From PHAA01 sp964457945 (GTDB lineage: Bacteria; Bacillota; Syntrophomonadia; Syntrophomonadales; Syntrophomonadaceae): a stretch of 64,000 bases of DNA. Shown one piece after another: positions 8,569 to 16,440 of this stretch. The DNA is taken from positions 178,092 to 242,091 of the forward strand of contig CAYWFX010000002.1 in NCBI GenBank assembly GCA_964457945.1, read 5' to 3'. Made by a program: the position numbers and the translations under genes. Below the pieces are notes generated by a model. It saw nothing but the letters and a program-made list of their open reading frames with translations, had not been told where the DNA came from and did not search any database. Position 1 is the first letter of the stretch; every line of letters starts with the position of its first letter.

Positions 8569-9021
8569 TCACTCCTTGTTAATCCTAATCCCCTTGGGAC
8601 TTTGCCCCCACCGGGCGCAGGTGAAAAACATATCCACTCCCCGTTCGTCTTCATAAAGAGATAGATATACCAGCGTATCCTCATCAGATCCAACTGTATC
8701 CTGGCACAGGACAGCCATACTCTGATAAGGCTCATCGCTTGCCTTTAATATGTCCCAGGATACAATATCTAAATCCTCATACCTAAGTATAATTCCCAGA
8801 TCATGAGCTCTGGATAACTGCTCATAAAAATAGAGAGCTGCCTCTCCTTTCAAGGCTTCAAATATTATTCTTTCCGAGCTTATTTCTTCCATAACCGTAC
8901 GCAGGTAGTTTTTCACCTGTTCCGGCTGGTCCATTTCCAAATAACCCCCGATAACCTGCAGGTGATTAGCAAAATCATGTCTGACTCTTCTTAATAATTC
9001 CACCATCTGTGCAGCTTCCAA
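8569..9021 (-). CDS. Spo0B-like phosphotransferase
   Basis: About 150 residues. The helix RRVRHDFANHLQVIGGYLEM matches the phospho-acceptor H-box of Spo0B (RHDWMNKLQLIKG in Bacillus), followed by a degenerate kinase-like C-terminal half. Position between rpmA and obg is exactly that of spo0B in Bacilli, which supports a role in relaying phosphate to the sporulation regulator. I set the start at the TTG at 9021, behind GGGGG; longer ATG starts run into the rpmA terminator at 9070-9103. The ATG at 9006 is an alternative. Divergent overall, so the symbol is withheld. Confidence 0.7.
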   Translation of the reverse strand: MEAAQMVELLRRVRHDFANHLQVIGGYLEMDQPEQVKNYLRTVMEEISSERIIFEALKGEAALYFYEQLSRAHDLGIILRYEDLDIVSWDILKASDEPYQSMAVLCQDTVGSDEDTLVYLSLYEDERGVDMFFTCARWGQSPKGIRINKE

Positions 9022-9069
9022 AGCATCACCCCCTAAAGACCGTTGATTTGCTGTTTCTTTTATTCCTAA

Positions 9070-9103
9070 TAATAACAAAAACCCCTGAAACATTCCAGGG
9101 GTT
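9070..9103 (-). terminator. Rho-independent terminator after rplU-prp-rpmA
   Basis: On the minus strand, AACCCCTG (9096-9103) pairs with CAGGGGTT (9080-9087) across an 8-base loop, followed by TTTGTTATTATT. It lies 35 bases after the rpmA stop. Confidence 0.8.
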
Positions 9104-9137
9104 GGTAAATCAATGAACTTATGGTGATTGTTCAGGC

Positions 9138-9446
9138 TTACAGTGCAGCGTTTTCTTCAGCTACCACTGGATAAACGCTAACCTGCTTTTTATCTCTGCC
9201 TTTTCTTTCAAATTTGACGTTGCCGTCTACGGTGCAGAACAGGGTATCGTCTCCACCTATCATAACATTTTTGCCAGGATGGATCTTAGTCCCTCTCTGC
9301 CTGACAAGTATATTGCCAGCCAAAACGAACTGGCCATCGCCTCTTTTTACCCCGAGACGCTTAGATTGACTGTCTCTTCCATTCCTGGTACTACCAACAC
9401 CCTTTTTATGTGCAAAGAGTTGTAAATCAATTTTAAACACTCTCAA
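9138..9446 (-). CDS. rpmA: 50S ribosomal protein L27 with cleavable N-terminus
   Basis: 102 residues. The body HKKGVGSTRNGRDSQSKRLG is L27, whose N-terminal tail reaches the peptidyl-transferase centre. It begins with a 12-residue extension, MRVFKIDLQLFA, matching the Firmicutes prepeptide removed before the HKKG/AxKKG sequence by Prp. The gene overlaps prp by four bases (ATGA), so protease and substrate are made together. Terminator at 9070-9103. Confidence 0.97.
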   Translation of the reverse strand: MRVFKIDLQLFAHKKGVGSTRNGRDSQSKRLGVKRGDGQFVLAGNILVRQRGTKIHPGKNVMIGGDDTLFCTVDGNVKFERKGRDKKQVSVYPVVAEENAAL

Positions 9447-9772
9447 AACCTCCCAGTAAGTACTTTAATATATTGCGGATAATTATCCTGCAGGGAAATC
9501 AGACCTGCCTCCATAGTTGAAAGTATCAACTGCGCCTTTTCTAGATCTTCCTCGTCTAATAAGTCTGGAAGCTTACACTCCAGCCAGCCTTCCCTAAGTT
9601 CATAGAACGGCGGCTGAGATAGATGCTTCTGCAAACCTATCAGGGCGGTTCCAGTTATTGCCGATACACCTGCACAGTATATGTCCTGGCCTGCGCTGCC
9701 ATAACCGGCATGACCTTGCGCCTTAAATCCTCTGATGGTATTACCATCATATATCACCTTTATCTCAACCAT
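9443..9772 (-). CDS. prp: Ribosomal-processing cysteine protease Prp
   Basis: 109 residues (old name YsxB). Prp removes the N-terminal extension of pre-L27. The catalytic dyad is visible: His21 in QGHAGYGSAGQDI and Cys33 in IYCAGVSAITG, spaced as in the characterised Staphylococcus enzyme. Its stop overlaps the rpmA start by four bases and its start overlaps the rplU stop by one (TAATG), giving a tightly coupled rplU-prp-rpmA trio, the conserved Firmicutes order. Confidence 0.95.
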   Translation of the reverse strand: MVEIKVIYDGNTIRGFKAQGHAGYGSAGQDIYCAGVSAITGTALIGLQKHLSQPPFYELREGWLECKLPDLLDEEDLEKAQLILSTMEAGLISLQDNYPQYIKVLTGRF

Positions 9773-10083
9773 TAACCTTCGATCTTTTCGATCTTAATTT
9801 TGGTATAAGATTGGCGATGGCCCTGTTTCCTGCGATAATTCTTCCTCTTCTTGTACTTATAAACGATGATTTTCTTGGCTCTGCCCTGCTCAATAACCTC
9901 AACGGTAATCCGAGCATCCTTAAGCAACGGGGCGCCGATCTTGATTCCATTCTCATCTTTGACAATGAGTACCTGATCGAGAATCAGTTTATCTCCGGCT
10001 ACGCCAGCTAACTTCTCAACCTTCAGGATTTCCCCTTCGGCAACCTTATACTGCTTACCACCTGTTTGAATGACTGCGTACAT
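9772..10083 (-). CDS. rplU: 50S ribosomal protein L21
   Basis: 103 residues from the ATG at 10083, placed 6 bases after GGAGGT. The sequence MYAVIQTGGKQYKVAEG and the basic C-terminal YKKRKNYRRKQGHRQ are typical L21. A longer in-frame start at 10167 would read through the probable leader RNA and is rejected. First gene of rplU-prp-rpmA. Confidence 0.97.
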   Translation of the reverse strand: MYAVIQTGGKQYKVAEGEILKVEKLAGVAGDKLILDQVLIVKDENGIKIGAPLLKDARITVEVIEQGRAKKIIVYKYKKRKNYRRKQGHRQSYTKIKIEKIEG

Positions 10084-10140
10084 TAAAACACCTCCACATT
10101 TCTCAGACTCGCCGGTCCCAAGGTAGGCTAGGCCATTTGA
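10084..10140 (-). promoter_or_regulatory. Possible L21 leader RNA
   Basis: The minus strand just before rplU carries CCTACCTTGGGACCGGCGAGTC, then the GGAGGTG ribosome site; CTACCT can pair with AGGTG and hide that site. This resembles, from memory, the L21 leader structure of Firmicutes, which is thought to autoregulate L21. The match is by eye only. Confidence 0.3.
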
Positions 10141-10300
10141 GGGACTATCAAGAAATAAACTAGTCATTTACTCCGGCCTTTTTAGCGCTATACTTCGTTA
10201 TCAAATCGCGCTAATACCACCAGTATTAACACGCTTTGACGCCTTGTCTAAAACGAAAAATCCTCGGAGTATTCTGCCTTATTTATTTCTTGATAATCCC
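10141..10300. repeat. 160-bp palindromic MITE-like element, full copy
   Basis: Terminal inverted repeats of 18 bp with one mismatch: GGGACTATCAAGAAATAA at 10141-10158 and its complement at 10283-10300. Centre is TAATAC-CACC-AGTATTA near 10211-10227. No coding capacity. A shortened relative lies at 36736-36827 and terminus-like fragments occur near 14358-14380 and 33855-33885. It lies in the leader between rng and rplU. The remaining bases 10301-10403 show nothing I can name. Confidence 0.7.
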
Positions 10301-10403
10301 TTTAACCCGAACCGCGCGGTTGCAAAAACGTGCAACCAAATAACAAATTAACACATAAAACGTCCCGCGTCAAGCAAGTTTAGCCGAGGGCTTGTCACTA
10401 AAT

Positions 10404-11828
10404 CTAACTCGAAGTTATATTATAATCTGCCAGATTAAAGCTCTCATTAGGTACCAGTCGAATTTTCTTGCCAGTCACTTTCCGTATATAACCCAGGTTC
10501 TTATCATCATCGGTGATGAATTCCAAGAGGCGCGGGTGCAGCTCACATATAATTTCATCGCTTTCCAAATAGCCCAGATTGGCAAGCTTTCTTTTCACCT
10601 GACAAGCCAGAGATAGTATATTGATCGTATGGCCCCGTCCACGACAGTTCATACATTCGTCAGTAAAAACCTGCGTAATACCATAACGAGATTTTTTACG
10701 AGTCATTTCCAGAAAACCCAGCCCAGTCATGCCAATAATGCGGGAATGGGCCTTATCCTTTTCTAATTCATGACGGAGAACCGCAATCACATCTGCTTCA
10801 TTCTGCTTGTCTTTCATATCAATAAAATCAATTAAAATAATGCCTCCCAGACTACGCAGTCGTAATTGGCGAGGAATTTCTACCGCAGCCTCCAGGTTAA
10901 GTCTATGTACGGTTTCTTCGAAATCATTTTTGCCGGTAAATTTGCCGCTGTTAACATCTATCACTGTCATAGCTTCGGTAGCATCAAAGATCAGGTACCC
11001 TCCGCTTTTTAGCCATACTTTACGTCGCAGGGCTTTGCGGATATCTTTTTCCAAGCCATATTTCTCGAACAGGTCGCCTTCAGTAAATTGTACGCGAGTA
11101 GAATAAATGGCATCCTGAGCTGCAATAAACCGATCTATTTTCTCTTTCAGCTTAAGATTGTTTACAATAATGCGGCGTATATCTCCATCCAGGTAATCGC
11201 GCAAGGCTCTTTCTACTACATCGACATCCTCGTAAATCATTTGGGTAGCCTTCATCTTGTCGTAACGGTTCTTGATATCTTTCCAGATCTCCAACAGTCT
11301 ATGCAATTCGCCCATAATCTCGCTGTCTTCCGCATCCAAGCAGGCTGTGCGCAGAATAATACCCACACGATCGGGCTTGTTTTTCTCAATCAGGCTGCGT
11401 AGATGGCCTCGTCGCTCGTCACCTACAATCTTGCGGGAAATAGAAACCTCGTTCTGAAAAGGCAGCAGAACTAGAAAATGTCCGGGAATTGTAAGATCAC
11501 CCGTAACCCGAGCACCCTTTTCAGCAAAAGCCTCCTTTTTCACCTGCACCATTACATCCTGTCCGCTTTTTAATACATCAGCAATATTGGCACTCTTACT
11601 AGCAGACACCCTTGCTATGTCTCCGGAATACAGGAAGGCATTCTTAGCCAGTCCTATATCAATGAAAGCGCAAGAAAGACCCGGTATTACATCCTTTACC
11701 CGGCCTTTGTAAACATTGCCCACGTTTTCTTCCTGATCCGCCCAGAATACCTCTACCAGACGACCTTCTTCCACAATAGCCACCCGAGATTCCCATGGGT
11801 ATACTTCGGCAATTATGTCTCTCACCAA
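10404..11828 (-). CDS. rng: Ribonuclease G/E family endoribonuclease
   Basis: 474 residues. N-terminal S1 RNA-binding domain (about residues 33-115, GNVYKGRVKDVIPG...AFIDIG), RNase-H-like and DNase-I-like parts with the metal-binding aspartates in IDVNSGKF and IDFIDMKD, and the zinc-link CMNCRGRGH near residue 410. Cleaves single-stranded A/U-rich RNA in rRNA and mRNA processing. Length fits RNase G rather than RNase E. Start is TTG at 11828 behind GGAGAAGGTG, with GTG one codon later as an alternative. Three bases after the TIGR03936 gene, hence same operon. Confidence 0.93.
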   Translation of the reverse strand: MVRDIIAEVYPWESRVAIVEEGRLVEVFWADQEENVGNVYKGRVKDVIPGLSCAFIDIGLAKNAFLYSGDIARVSASKSANIADVLKSGQDVMVQVKKEAFAEKGARVTGDLTIPGHFLVLLPFQNEVSISRKIVGDERRGHLRSLIEKNKPDRVGIILRTACLDAEDSEIMGELHRLLEIWKDIKNRYDKMKATQMIYEDVDVVERALRDYLDGDIRRIIVNNLKLKEKIDRFIAAQDAIYSTRVQFTEGDLFEKYGLEKDIRKALRRKVWLKSGGYLIFDATEAMTVIDVNSGKFTGKNDFEETVHRLNLEAAVEIPRQLRLRSLGGIILIDFIDMKDKQNEADVIAVLRHELEKDKAHSRIIGMTGLGFLEMTRKKSRYGITQVFTDECMNCRGRGHTINILSLACQVKRKLANLGYLESDEIICELHPRLLEFITDDDKNLGYIRKVTGKKIRLVPNESFNLADYNITSS

Positions 11829-11831
11829 CTA

Positions 11832-12506
11832 CTACACCTTCTCCAATGGCGAATAATAATTTTCTCCCTTTTTAATATAATTCCCCCGGCGCCAAAAATC
11901 CAGCATATATTTATTATCAATGCCAAATTGTGCAAAAACATCTAACAACTCATCAAATCTTATGTTTAGGGGTTCATTAACACTAACCCTCGCCATTACA
12001 ATTTCCATTTCATCCTGGCTCTCAACTTTGATATCATAAATCCCCGGTCGTAGATCCTTCTGCGCCAGTTTATTCTTACCCTTGCTCTGTACTATAACCT
12101 TCTCCTGGTTTAAAATCTGAGCCGCAATATTTTCGAGATCAAGACCGGTCGACTGCATCATAAAAATATAATCAGCGGCATTGATCACCTTCATCAGGGA
12201 AGGAGCGACCGGTAGTATTTCACAACAATGCCTTATATACATACCCGGCGGCAGAGCCTTGTTCATTGCGGTCACAAAGTCCACCATGGGCATAGGATTA
12301 AGCTCCAGATCAAAATACTCCTTCTGCCCCCATACTCCTACCGGTAATATCGTCCCCATGGACAGCTTGATGTGGGGATTAAAGCCCTCGCTGAGCAGGT
12401 AGGGTATCTCCGCCCGGCGCAGAGTCCGTTCCATTAGATGCATCATATCCAAATTAGCTAGAAACTTCAAGTCTGGCCCTACGCTATATTCAGCCCGCAA
12501 GCGCAT
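11832..12506 (-). CDS. TIGR03936 (DUF2344) radical-SAM partner protein
   Basis: 224 residues from the ATG at 12506, behind AAGGAGG with a 9-base spacer. The N-terminal MRLRAEYSVGPDLKFLANLD and the AEIPYLLSEGFNPHIKLSMG segment are family hallmarks. The family is nearly always next to, or fused with, TIGR03960 radical-SAM proteins and ribonuclease G, which is the arrangement here; a role in tRNA or rRNA modification has been suggested but not shown. One base separates it from the upstream gene stop. Confidence 0.88.
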   Translation of the reverse strand: MRLRAEYSVGPDLKFLANLDMMHLMERTLRRAEIPYLLSEGFNPHIKLSMGTILPVGVWGQKEYFDLELNPMPMVDFVTAMNKALPPGMYIRHCCEILPVAPSLMKVINAADYIFMMQSTGLDLENIAAQILNQEKVIVQSKGKNKLAQKDLRPGIYDIKVESQDEMEIVMARVSVNEPLNIRFDELLDVFAQFGIDNKYMLDFWRRGNYIKKGENYYSPLEKV

Positions 12507-12507
12507 A

Positions 12508-14340
12508 TTACGCTTCCTCCTTTTGATCAAGGTAAACTCCAAAGTCAGGACAAATCCCGCATTCCAAACAGCCTACCTGTCGGCAGTCAGGAGTAGACAT
12601 TGCTATTAATGCCATTTCATTCTCCTTATACAAATAGGCCTTGCTAACCCCGGTTTCCATAAAATCCCAGGGGAAAATTTCATTGTAAGATCGCTCCCGC
12701 GTATAGAATTCCGGTTCAATATGGCAATCCGCAAATGCTTCCATCCACTGCTCGAATTTAAAATACTCAGACCAGCCATCAAATTTGCAGCCTCTTAGCC
12801 AGGCTTTATGAATAACTTGGGCTAATCTCCTATCCCCACGAGCCATAACCCCTTCTAACATACTGGTCTGGCTGTCATGAAAGCTTAGCTTAATGTTCCT
12901 TATCTTTCGGCCCTGTAAATATCTGCGTTTCTCCTCTAGTTCAGCAATGCTGTTTTGTGCCTTCCATTGAAACGGAGTATGGGCTTTCGGTACAAAACAG
13001 GCCAGGCTGGCCCGTAACTCTACAGATCGACGCGAAAGGCGGTTGCCGATAGACTTTACCTTGGCCAGCAGGTCCAGTATTCCGTCCAGGTCTGCTTCCT
13101 CCTCGGTGGGCAGTCCCAACATGAAGTAGAGTTTAACCGAATTCCATCCCGACCCAAAGGCCGCTTCAACTGCCCGGAATAAATCATCTTCGCTTACATT
13201 TTTATTAATTACATCCCGTAAACGCTGAGTCCCTGCTTCCGGTGCCAGGGTCAGCGTGGTCTTACGCACCTTCTGCACCTCATTGGCCAGGTCAATCGAA
13301 AAGGCATCTACACGCAGAGAAGGCAGCGAAACACCTATACCTCGATCCCCGTAGGTCTTGACCAAATCCTTCACCAGACGGTTCACTCCGGAATAATCCA
13401 AAGTGCTCAAAGAAGCCAGCGATATTTCATCATAGCCGGTATTTTGCAGCTGAACCTGGGCCTGCCTTTTTAGGGTTTCCAGACTCTTTTCGCGTACTGG
13501 CCGGTATACCGTTCCTGCATGACAAAATCGACAAGCTCGCTGGCAGCCTCGCATGACTTCCAATACAGCCCGATCATGCACGATTTCCATATACGGTACA
13601 ATAGGTTTATCCGGGAAGTAAGCAGCATCGAAATCCTGCACCAAACGTTTACGCACCCGCTCTGGCACGCCAGGATATAGGGGACGCATCGCCCTAATGG
13701 TTCCATCCGCATTATATTCAACTGAATACATAGCAGGTACATAAACCCCTTCGATAGCGGCTATCTTTAATAGTCGGGACTTCCTATCCAGCCCCCGGTT
13801 TTGCTCCAGGCAATCCAGAAACTCCAGAATCAACTCTTCTCCTTCGCCGACCAGAAAGGCATCAAAGAAACCCGCAAACGGCTCCGGATTAAACACCACC
13901 GGTCCACCGGCAATAACTATGGGATCATCTTCCTGCCGCTCCTCTGACCAGAGCGGTATCCCTCCTAAATCCAGCATGTTTAAGACATTGCTAATTGATA
14001 GTTCATATTGCAGAGAGAATCCTACCACATCGAAGCGGTTCAGGGGAGCAAACGATTCCAGGGAATATAGGGGAATCTCTTCTTCACGCATCAATGCTTC
14101 CATATCCGGCCAGGGCGCAAAGGCCCTTTCCATCAAATGACCACTCTTTTCATTTACGACCCCATACAGTATCTTGCCCCCCAGATGGGACATTCCTATT
14201 TCATAGACATCCGGAAAAGCAAAGACCATCTTCATCTGGCTTTGCTCCCAGTCCTTCTTAATCATGTTTAGTTCGCCGCCTGCGTAGCGTGCCGGCTTGG
14301 AAACGCGCGGCAATATATCCTTAAACAGCCTGTCCTTCAT
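12508..14340 (-). CDS. TIGR03960 B12-binding-like radical SAM protein
   Basis: 610 residues. N-terminal Rossmann-like region (KMVFAFPDVYEIGMSHLGGK) resembling a cobalamin-binding fold, then the radical-SAM cluster motif CQRACRFC (CxxxCxxC with C at 1, 5 and 8) near residue 265, followed by the TIM-barrel and a C-terminal cysteine-rich tail CRQVGCLECGICPDFG. Substrate unknown. ATG start with GGAGG upstream. Leads the TIGR03960-TIGR03936-rng group. Confidence 0.9.
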   Translation of the reverse strand: MKDRLFKDILPRVSKPARYAGGELNMIKKDWEQSQMKMVFAFPDVYEIGMSHLGGKILYGVVNEKSGHLMERAFAPWPDMEALMREEEIPLYSLESFAPLNRFDVVGFSLQYELSISNVLNMLDLGGIPLWSEERQEDDPIVIAGGPVVFNPEPFAGFFDAFLVGEGEELILEFLDCLEQNRGLDRKSRLLKIAAIEGVYVPAMYSVEYNADGTIRAMRPLYPGVPERVRKRLVQDFDAAYFPDKPIVPYMEIVHDRAVLEVMRGCQRACRFCHAGTVYRPVREKSLETLKRQAQVQLQNTGYDEISLASLSTLDYSGVNRLVKDLVKTYGDRGIGVSLPSLRVDAFSIDLANEVQKVRKTTLTLAPEAGTQRLRDVINKNVSEDDLFRAVEAAFGSGWNSVKLYFMLGLPTEEEADLDGILDLLAKVKSIGNRLSRRSVELRASLACFVPKAHTPFQWKAQNSIAELEEKRRYLQGRKIRNIKLSFHDSQTSMLEGVMARGDRRLAQVIHKAWLRGCKFDGWSEYFKFEQWMEAFADCHIEPEFYTRERSYNEIFPWDFMETGVSKAYLYKENEMALIAMSTPDCRQVGCLECGICPDFGVYLDQKEEA

Positions 14341-14380
14341 ACCCTGCCTCCAGTTAAGGGGCTATTCTTGATAGTCCCTA
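14341..14380 (-). repeat. Hairpin resembling MITE terminus
   Basis: GGGGCTAT-TCTTG-ATAGTCCC at about 14358-14379 forms an 8-bp stem and matches the terminal sequence of the element at 10141-10300. It could be an element remnant or a simple hairpin before the TIGR03960 gene. Confidence 0.4.
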
Positions 14381-14507
14381 AAATCATTGCTACTATCTTA
14401 TCACAAAACCGTCATGCATACTCAAGAGCTGGTGAAAAAGTCTAATAAGGCAGATTTAAAAACTCAACTTCGTAGTTGACAATAATATGCAGCAAGGGGA
14501 ACGATTC

Positions 14508-14632
14508 ACGCGCAACCTTAATAGTGAGCGTTAGCTAACATCGGGAGTCCCTGTAGGGGGGATGTCGCTGACCCTTCATCCTTCGGATACTACTGATGTT
14601 CCCTTAAAGGTCGCAATTAATGCTGCGGGCGC
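14508..14632. repeat. Copies of the ~50-bp dispersed repeat
   Basis: Contains CTTCGGATACTACTGATGTTCCC and GGTCGCAATTAATGCTGC, the same unit as at 7108-7304, plus a more diverged inverted copy at 14508-14560. This occupies most of the otherwise empty gap between the surface-protein pair and the TIGR03960 gene. Confidence 0.6.
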
Positions 14633-14661
14633 AGACTAACGCGGATTTCTAGAGGTATATT

Positions 14662-14702
14662 AAAAGGGGCTGGTCTAAAACTAGTTGTTTAGACACAGCC
14701 CC
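14662..14702 (-). terminator. Terminator after the dockerin gene
   Basis: On the minus strand GGGGCTG (14696-14702) pairs with CAGCCCC (14666-14672), extended by TCTAAAC/TTTTAGA, and is followed by TTTTAATAT. It sits 19 bases after the stop of the secreted dockerin protein. Confidence 0.85.
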
Positions 14703-14720
14703 CTAATTTCTCGTTACGTT

Positions 14721-16418
14721 CTAATTGCTTACGCTGCCGTAGTTCTTGGCAAATGTGGCAATATCCAATATATCAATTCTATTGTCACCGTTCAAATCTC
14801 CCGCCTTCATGGTTAATGCCGGAACACTGACCGGACTTGTCGATACACTAATACTGCTGGAAGTCGCTTTTAGGAAACCTTTATGTGTTGCCACCACATT
14901 GTAAGTTCCAGGTTGCACATTGGTGAACTGATAGTTGCCGCTTAAATCGGTAAATACTTGCACCGGGGATGAACCTGTCGATGAGTTTACCAGTAACAAA
15001 TTGACCCCGGGATCATAGCTGCTTTCCAACTGAGCCAGACCGGATACCGTAATACCACTACTTGTAACCGGGGCAGTCAAGTAAACCTCACCCGCAATAA
15101 CTCTCGCAGCAACCGTCGCGCCTGGGAACAAGTTAGGTAATGACGTTTCTACAACAGTCGCACCTTTTACCCCCAGCCTTAGCGGACCTACCGGCAGGTT
15201 TTGATCTACGCTAACTTTAATATTACTGAATGTTATCGTACTTGGCTGGCTGCTGGAGTAAATTATTGTTACACTGTAACACCAGCGGTTATCACCGGTA
15301 AGAGTTCTGCATAAAGTTGAAGGATTAATAACTAAATCGCCTGCGGTTACCTGAACCGTAGGGAGTGCAGGGTTCACACCCGCTGGAAAATCTATCAATA
15401 ATGTAAAGTTACCTTGCGACGAAATAGCGCCGGCCATATTTTCTCTGATCGTAAAGTTAGGCAGCGATTGATTCTGTACGCCACATAAGATCTGGGCAGG
15501 TACGGAACCGACTTCCAGGGTAGCCGTTACCGGGGCTACAACGGTAGCCACCTTAATCACGCCGTAAGCACCGGCGCTGCCGCTGACGGTGATATTCAAA
15601 TCGCCTATGAAATCCGCTGATATATTTATCCTACCGTTTATGAAAATGATGTTATCACCTGAACTAGTTGAACTATAAACAACCACATACTGTAGCGCAT
15701 TTGATAAAGAATTTGGATTACCCCCATATGATATTGCAACTCCATTAAGACTTGAATGTACAGGCGATGTGTCCCATTTGGCTCCATCCGGCAAAGTTAA
15801 TGTTATTGTTCCACCAGGTAATAGCTGTCCGGCACTGTCCTCACTGATCGTAATATGGCCTATAGTCTGGCCCATTTTCCCGGACATGATTGTGGGATAA
15901 TTACTGGATGTCAAATGAATAGCAGAATTGACGACATTTGCCGGGGCGGTATAGGTAGCCACCTTCAATATAGCCGTAGAAACGTTTGAAACACCGCCAA
16001 CCTGGCAGATAACATTACCTGATTGCGCTACGGATTGATCCGACACCATCACCGATGTGGCGATGTTAATCGTGTTAGGGGTCATAGACGCTGTATTGGT
16101 AACTATATTTAAAGCTCGTCCGTTACTATTACATGTTACGGTCTGTGGATCGTAGACACTTGTAGCAACTCCATAATTCCACGCAAAACCATTCGGAAGT
16201 GTCAACGTCACACTTGATCCATAATCCGGACGTAAGGAACCTTGCAAGCCTTCCGTTAAGATTATATCCACTGGAACACTATTAGTAATTGAAAGCACCG
16301 CAGTACCGGAGCTGGTAACATTTACCACATTGCTGCCCTGCGCTATTGACGATGTCGCAAATAAAAGCAACAGCAGAGTACCGAGCAAACAGGTAATTGA
16401 CAGTTTCTTTTTTTTCAT
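14721..16418 (-). CDS. Secreted protein with C-terminal half-dockerin
   Basis: 565 residues from the ATG at 16418 (GGGGGGGAG upstream). A clear signal peptide (MKKKKLSIT then a Leu-rich core, ending near SIAQG) is followed by about 400 residues of Ser/Thr/Val-rich beta structure, a carboxypeptidase-regulatory-like domain near 475-535 (TDLSGNYQFTNVQPGTYNVV), and a C-terminal AGDLNGDNRIDILDIATFAK. That last segment is one calcium-loop-plus-helix half of a type I dockerin; normal dockerins have two. No catalytic domain recognised. It follows the SLH-cohesin gene by 22 bases, so it is the obvious candidate ligand for those cohesins. Confidence 0.8.
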   Translation of the reverse strand: MKKKKLSITCLLGTLLLLLFATSSIAQGSNVVNVTSSGTAVLSITNSVPVDIILTEGLQGSLRPDYGSSVTLTLPNGFAWNYGVATSVYDPQTVTCNSNGRALNIVTNTASMTPNTINIATSVMVSDQSVAQSGNVICQVGGVSNVSTAILKVATYTAPANVVNSAIHLTSSNYPTIMSGKMGQTIGHITISEDSAGQLLPGGTITLTLPDGAKWDTSPVHSSLNGVAISYGGNPNSLSNALQYVVVYSSTSSGDNIIFINGRINISADFIGDLNITVSGSAGAYGVIKVATVVAPVTATLEVGSVPAQILCGVQNQSLPNFTIRENMAGAISSQGNFTLLIDFPAGVNPALPTVQVTAGDLVINPSTLCRTLTGDNRWCYSVTIIYSSSQPSTITFSNIKVSVDQNLPVGPLRLGVKGATVVETSLPNLFPGATVAARVIAGEVYLTAPVTSSGITVSGLAQLESSYDPGVNLLLVNSSTGSSPVQVFTDLSGNYQFTNVQPGTYNVVATHKGFLKATSSSISVSTSPVSVPALTMKAGDLNGDNRIDILDIATFAKNYGSVSN

Positions 16419-16440
16419 TATAACTCCCCCCCTAAAAAAT

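Noticed and set aside
8565..8735. Longer obg starting at 8735
   Set aside because: The extra 57 residues overlap the spo0B-like gene and the AAGGAG site points to 8564.
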